A DNA stretch of 24,959 bases, taken from positions 1-24,959 of IMG/VR virus record IMGVR_UViG_3300030118_001921. One strand, 5' to 3'. Source of the DNA: a virus. Position numbers and translations under genes: made by a program. Every line of letters begins with the position of its first letter. The first letter of the stretch is position 1. Shown piece after piece: positions 22,955 to 24,959 of this stretch. The notes beneath the pieces are model-generated. The model searched no databases. It was given only the letters and a program-made list of their open reading frames with translations, and was not told the origin of the DNA.

Positions 22955-24959
22955 ATGGCAAAGACTTATTTAGGTTATGTTAAAAGAGATGCAGGAGACC
23001 AAATTAATTGGCAAGAAGTTGGTGCAAATATTAACAAAACTTTACAAGCAGAAGTATTAAGAAGAGAAGCTTTAAAAGCAGAAATAGATAAGGCTTCAGA
23101 TGAGTTTGGTGAAGTTCTTGCGAATGCCCCTCAAAGTGAACATCAAAGTTTACAACAATTTTCATTAGGTTTTGCGGACAATGCTGCACAAGCTAGATTA
23201 GTGCAGGATAGATTGTTAAAAAATGGTAGTCTCAAAATGAGAGACTATGTAAAAATGCGTCAAAATTTAACAGACGGAACAGATGATTTATTTTCTTTAG
23301 TAAAAGATTATGATAAATATTTTACTGAAAAAAAGGAAAGAATGAATGGTATTGAAGTAGATGGAAAAATAATTAAAAGTGCATACCAAGAACAATGGGA
23401 TATGGCTAACGCAGAGCAGTTTACAAATTTAAGTGGAACTGAAGCTTGGATAGACCCTATGACTTATACTGTAAGTGTAGGAAAAAAAGTAAATCAGAAT
23501 GGAGTTGTTTCTTTATCAAAAGACCCTAACGATTTTACTTCATTACAAAGTCTTAGATTAAGATTGAGACAAGAAGTAAACCAATACAATGTAGATGAGG
23601 GTTTAAAAGTAGGTGTAGATAAATTAGCTGAAACTTATTTAGTAGCTGAATATATGGGAGACAGAAAAGGGAGTGATGATGTAAGGCAAATGCCTGAATA
23701 TATAAAAGCAAGAGATAATTTTATTGCTTCTCAAATGACTAATCCACAAGACGTGGGTAGCGTATTAACTGATTATATAAGTGTAACACCTGAAGGAAAT
23801 ACATATTCTTTTACTTATGACCCTAAAATGAAAGGAAAAGTAGTAGATGGAGAAGAATTAATTTTATTAATTGATGACCCTAATAATCCGGGTTCAGGGC
23901 GTAAGATGCCTGATTTAACAGACAAACAATTCAAAGCAGCAAAAGATGCTTTGACTACTAGGTTTGAATCTATGGTAGATAGAAAAGATGAGATAAGAGT
24001 AGAACCTAAAGACAGAGTAGATAAGGACGATAAAGATAAATTAAGAGGAGCAAAAGAAGATGGTAAAATAGTGAGCAATATAGCTGCATTATATTATGGA
24101 GATGAAAATGAAGGTAGAACAGCCTTAAGTTTCTTAAGTGGTTTAGATAGAAACAAAGATTTCTTCAAGATGGATAGAGATAAAGATAACGTTATCTTAT
24201 ACGCAAGAGATAAGGATGGTAACATTACTACTACAACACTTCCATTTAGAGATAGTAAAGGCGATGTAATGACGCAAAAAGACTTTATTATTAGTGCCTC
24301 TTCAAGATTAGGTGGTGTTACAGATGTGGAAGCAGCTCTTAAACAAAGTCAATATGACCCTAATAAAACGTTTAATGAAGAAGCGACTTACTTTACCGAA
24401 ACTACAACAGAACAGCCTGACCCTAATGCAGGTAATACATTTAGTACAGCAGAAATCCCTGAAGGAGATAGTTTCGTTACTGTAATTGATTTTGTAAACA
24501 GAAAGACAGATGACGCAGGTGATAGTTCAGGTGCAATTAAATGGACTTCGATGTTCCCTGATGGTGTTAAGAAAAGACAAAACATGATGATAGGTAATGC
24601 ACAAAAAGCATTCAGTACATTGCCGGGGCAAAGAGGAGTATCAATACAACCTACAAGCTCTGATAGTAAAAGTGACGGTGGTATTATGATAAGTATTGAT
24701 GGTATCACAAGTGCTCCATTAGTAGTTCCTGCAACTACAAATAACCAAGGAATATATACGGCAGTTATGCAGTATGTGTATGATAAAGCTGCAAAAGGTG
24801 AGACCGTTAGACCTAATGACATAAAACAGTTCTTTACTGACTCAGCTAAATACGAATCTTATAATAATGAAAAAGTAGCAAAAGATAATGGTTATGGTGA
24901 TAATTGGAATGGTGGTGATGGAAACCCTAATATGCAAATAAATAGTATGGCAGGGGGGG
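22955..24959 (+). CDS. Large virion / ejection protein, N-terminal 668 codons (3' end outside window)
   Basis: I translated this frame from the ATG at 22955 to the window end and found no stop, so it is a partial gene. It starts MAKTYLGYVKRDAGDQINWQ, then a helical region (EVLRREALKAEIDKASDEFG) and QFSLGFADNAAQARLVQDRL, followed by KMRDYVKMRQNLTDGTDDLF. This pattern resembles a large protein found after gp14-type genes in Bacteroidota and marine podoviruses. The rest is very charged with mixed helix and strand, without a lysozyme or transglycosylase motif in the visible part. It follows the membrane-helix protein by 11 nt. The likely role is virion cargo delivered with the genome. Confidence 0.65.
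   Translation, partial: MAKTYLGYVKRDAGDQINWQEVGANINKTLQAEVLRREALKAEIDKASDEFGEVLANAPQSEHQSLQQFSLGFADNAAQARLVQDRLLKNGSLKMRDYVKMRQNLTDGTDDLFSLVKDYDKYFTEKKERMNGIEVDGKIIKSAYQEQWDMANAEQFTNLSGTEAWIDPMTYTVSVGKKVNQNGVVSLSKDPNDFTSLQSLRLRLRQEVNQYNVDEGLKVGVDKLAETYLVAEYMGDRKGSDDVRQMPEYIKARDNFIASQMTNPQDVGSVLTDYISVTPEGNTYSFTYDPKMKGKVVDGEELILLIDDPNNPGSGRKMPDLTDKQFKAAKDALTTRFESMVDRKDEIRVEPKDRVDKDDKDKLRGAKEDGKIVSNIAALYYGDENEGRTALSFLSGLDRNKDFFKMDRDKDNVILYARDKDGNITTTTLPFRDSKGDVMTQKDFIISASSRLGGVTDVEAALKQSQYDPNKTFNEEATYFTETTTEQPDPNAGNTFSTAEIPEGDSFVTVIDFVNRKTDDAGDSSGAIKWTSMFPDGVKKRQNMMIGNAQKAFSTLPGQRGVSIQPTSSDSKSDGGIMISIDGITSAPLVVPATTNNQGIYTAVMQYVYDKAAKGETVRPNDIKQFFTDSAKYESYNNEKVAKDNGYGDNWNGGDGNPNMQINSMAGG

Noticed and set aside
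24388-24822. 144-codon open frame on the minus strand
   Set aside because: It lies antisense within the charged ejection protein gene, all other genes are on the plus strand, and its product has no recognisable pattern or start context.
1-24959. Whole-genome recoding of TAG as an amino acid
   Set aside because: All long structural genes are intact without in-frame TAG, and TAG occurs only at the ends of four ORFs at plausible places; recoding is not supported here, although readthrough at one site remains open.
1-24959. tRNA genes, CRISPR arrays, insertion sequences, attachment sites
   Set aside because: No cloverleaf-type sequence, spaced direct repeats, transposase or integrase pattern was seen; intergenic space is too small for most of these.

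Overview
The window looks like the virion-structure half of a short-tailed (podovirus-type) phage genome that infects a Bacteroidota host. The gene order and protein types resemble crAss-like phages (Crassvirales) and marine flavobacterial relatives: TerL, Q-rich-tailed portal, acidic scaffold, HK97-type major capsid protein, neck/ring proteins, a very large P22 gp10-like tail stabilisation ('muzzle') protein, and ejection-type proteins. The host call rests on low G+C (about one third), AT-rich leaders with no consistent Shine-Dalgarno sequence, and the Bacteroidota promoter core TAnnTTTG directly before several genes. Every gene is on the + strand, intergenic gaps are under 110 bp, and no tRNA, rRNA, CRISPR array, integrase, transposase or replication gene was seen.

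Layout. 1-1659: 3' end of a tail fibre, cut by the window start. 1707-3596: five small genes (coiled-coil protein, virion beta-domain protein, a 75-aa unknown, a tandem GroES-like protein, and a TerS candidate). 3574-5823: TerL, with a TTG start. 5820-8255: portal. 8313-9440: scaffold. 9470-10900: major capsid protein, followed by a strong terminator. 10972-14538: four neck/connector-region proteins, with two fused terminator-promoter junctions. 14540-21411: stabilisation protein, a protein with repeated Cys-ended modules, and a tail protein. 21433-21840: GNAT-like acetyltransferase with its own promoter. 21840-24959: two ejection-type internal virion proteins, the second cut by the window end, which is a run of seven Gs.

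How the genes fit together. TerS/TerL package DNA through the portal into a shell built by scaffold and capsid protein, possibly helped by the GroES-like protein. The neck and muzzle proteins close the vertex, fibre and module proteins probably contact the host surface, and the last two proteins probably leave with the DNA. Terminators after the capsid gene and around the neck genes, with promoters fused to two of them, suggest stepwise control of transcript dose.

Most notable observations. I read through the window for GATC and found none, where base composition predicts roughly 70-80. A beta module is shared by two neighbouring neck proteins, and a Cys-ended module is shared by the fibre and the muzzle-adjacent protein. 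A phage-encoded tandem GroES-like protein is likely. A single amber codon separates two abutting, in-frame ORFs. No entry was checked against a database; names rest on recognised sequence patterns and gene order.
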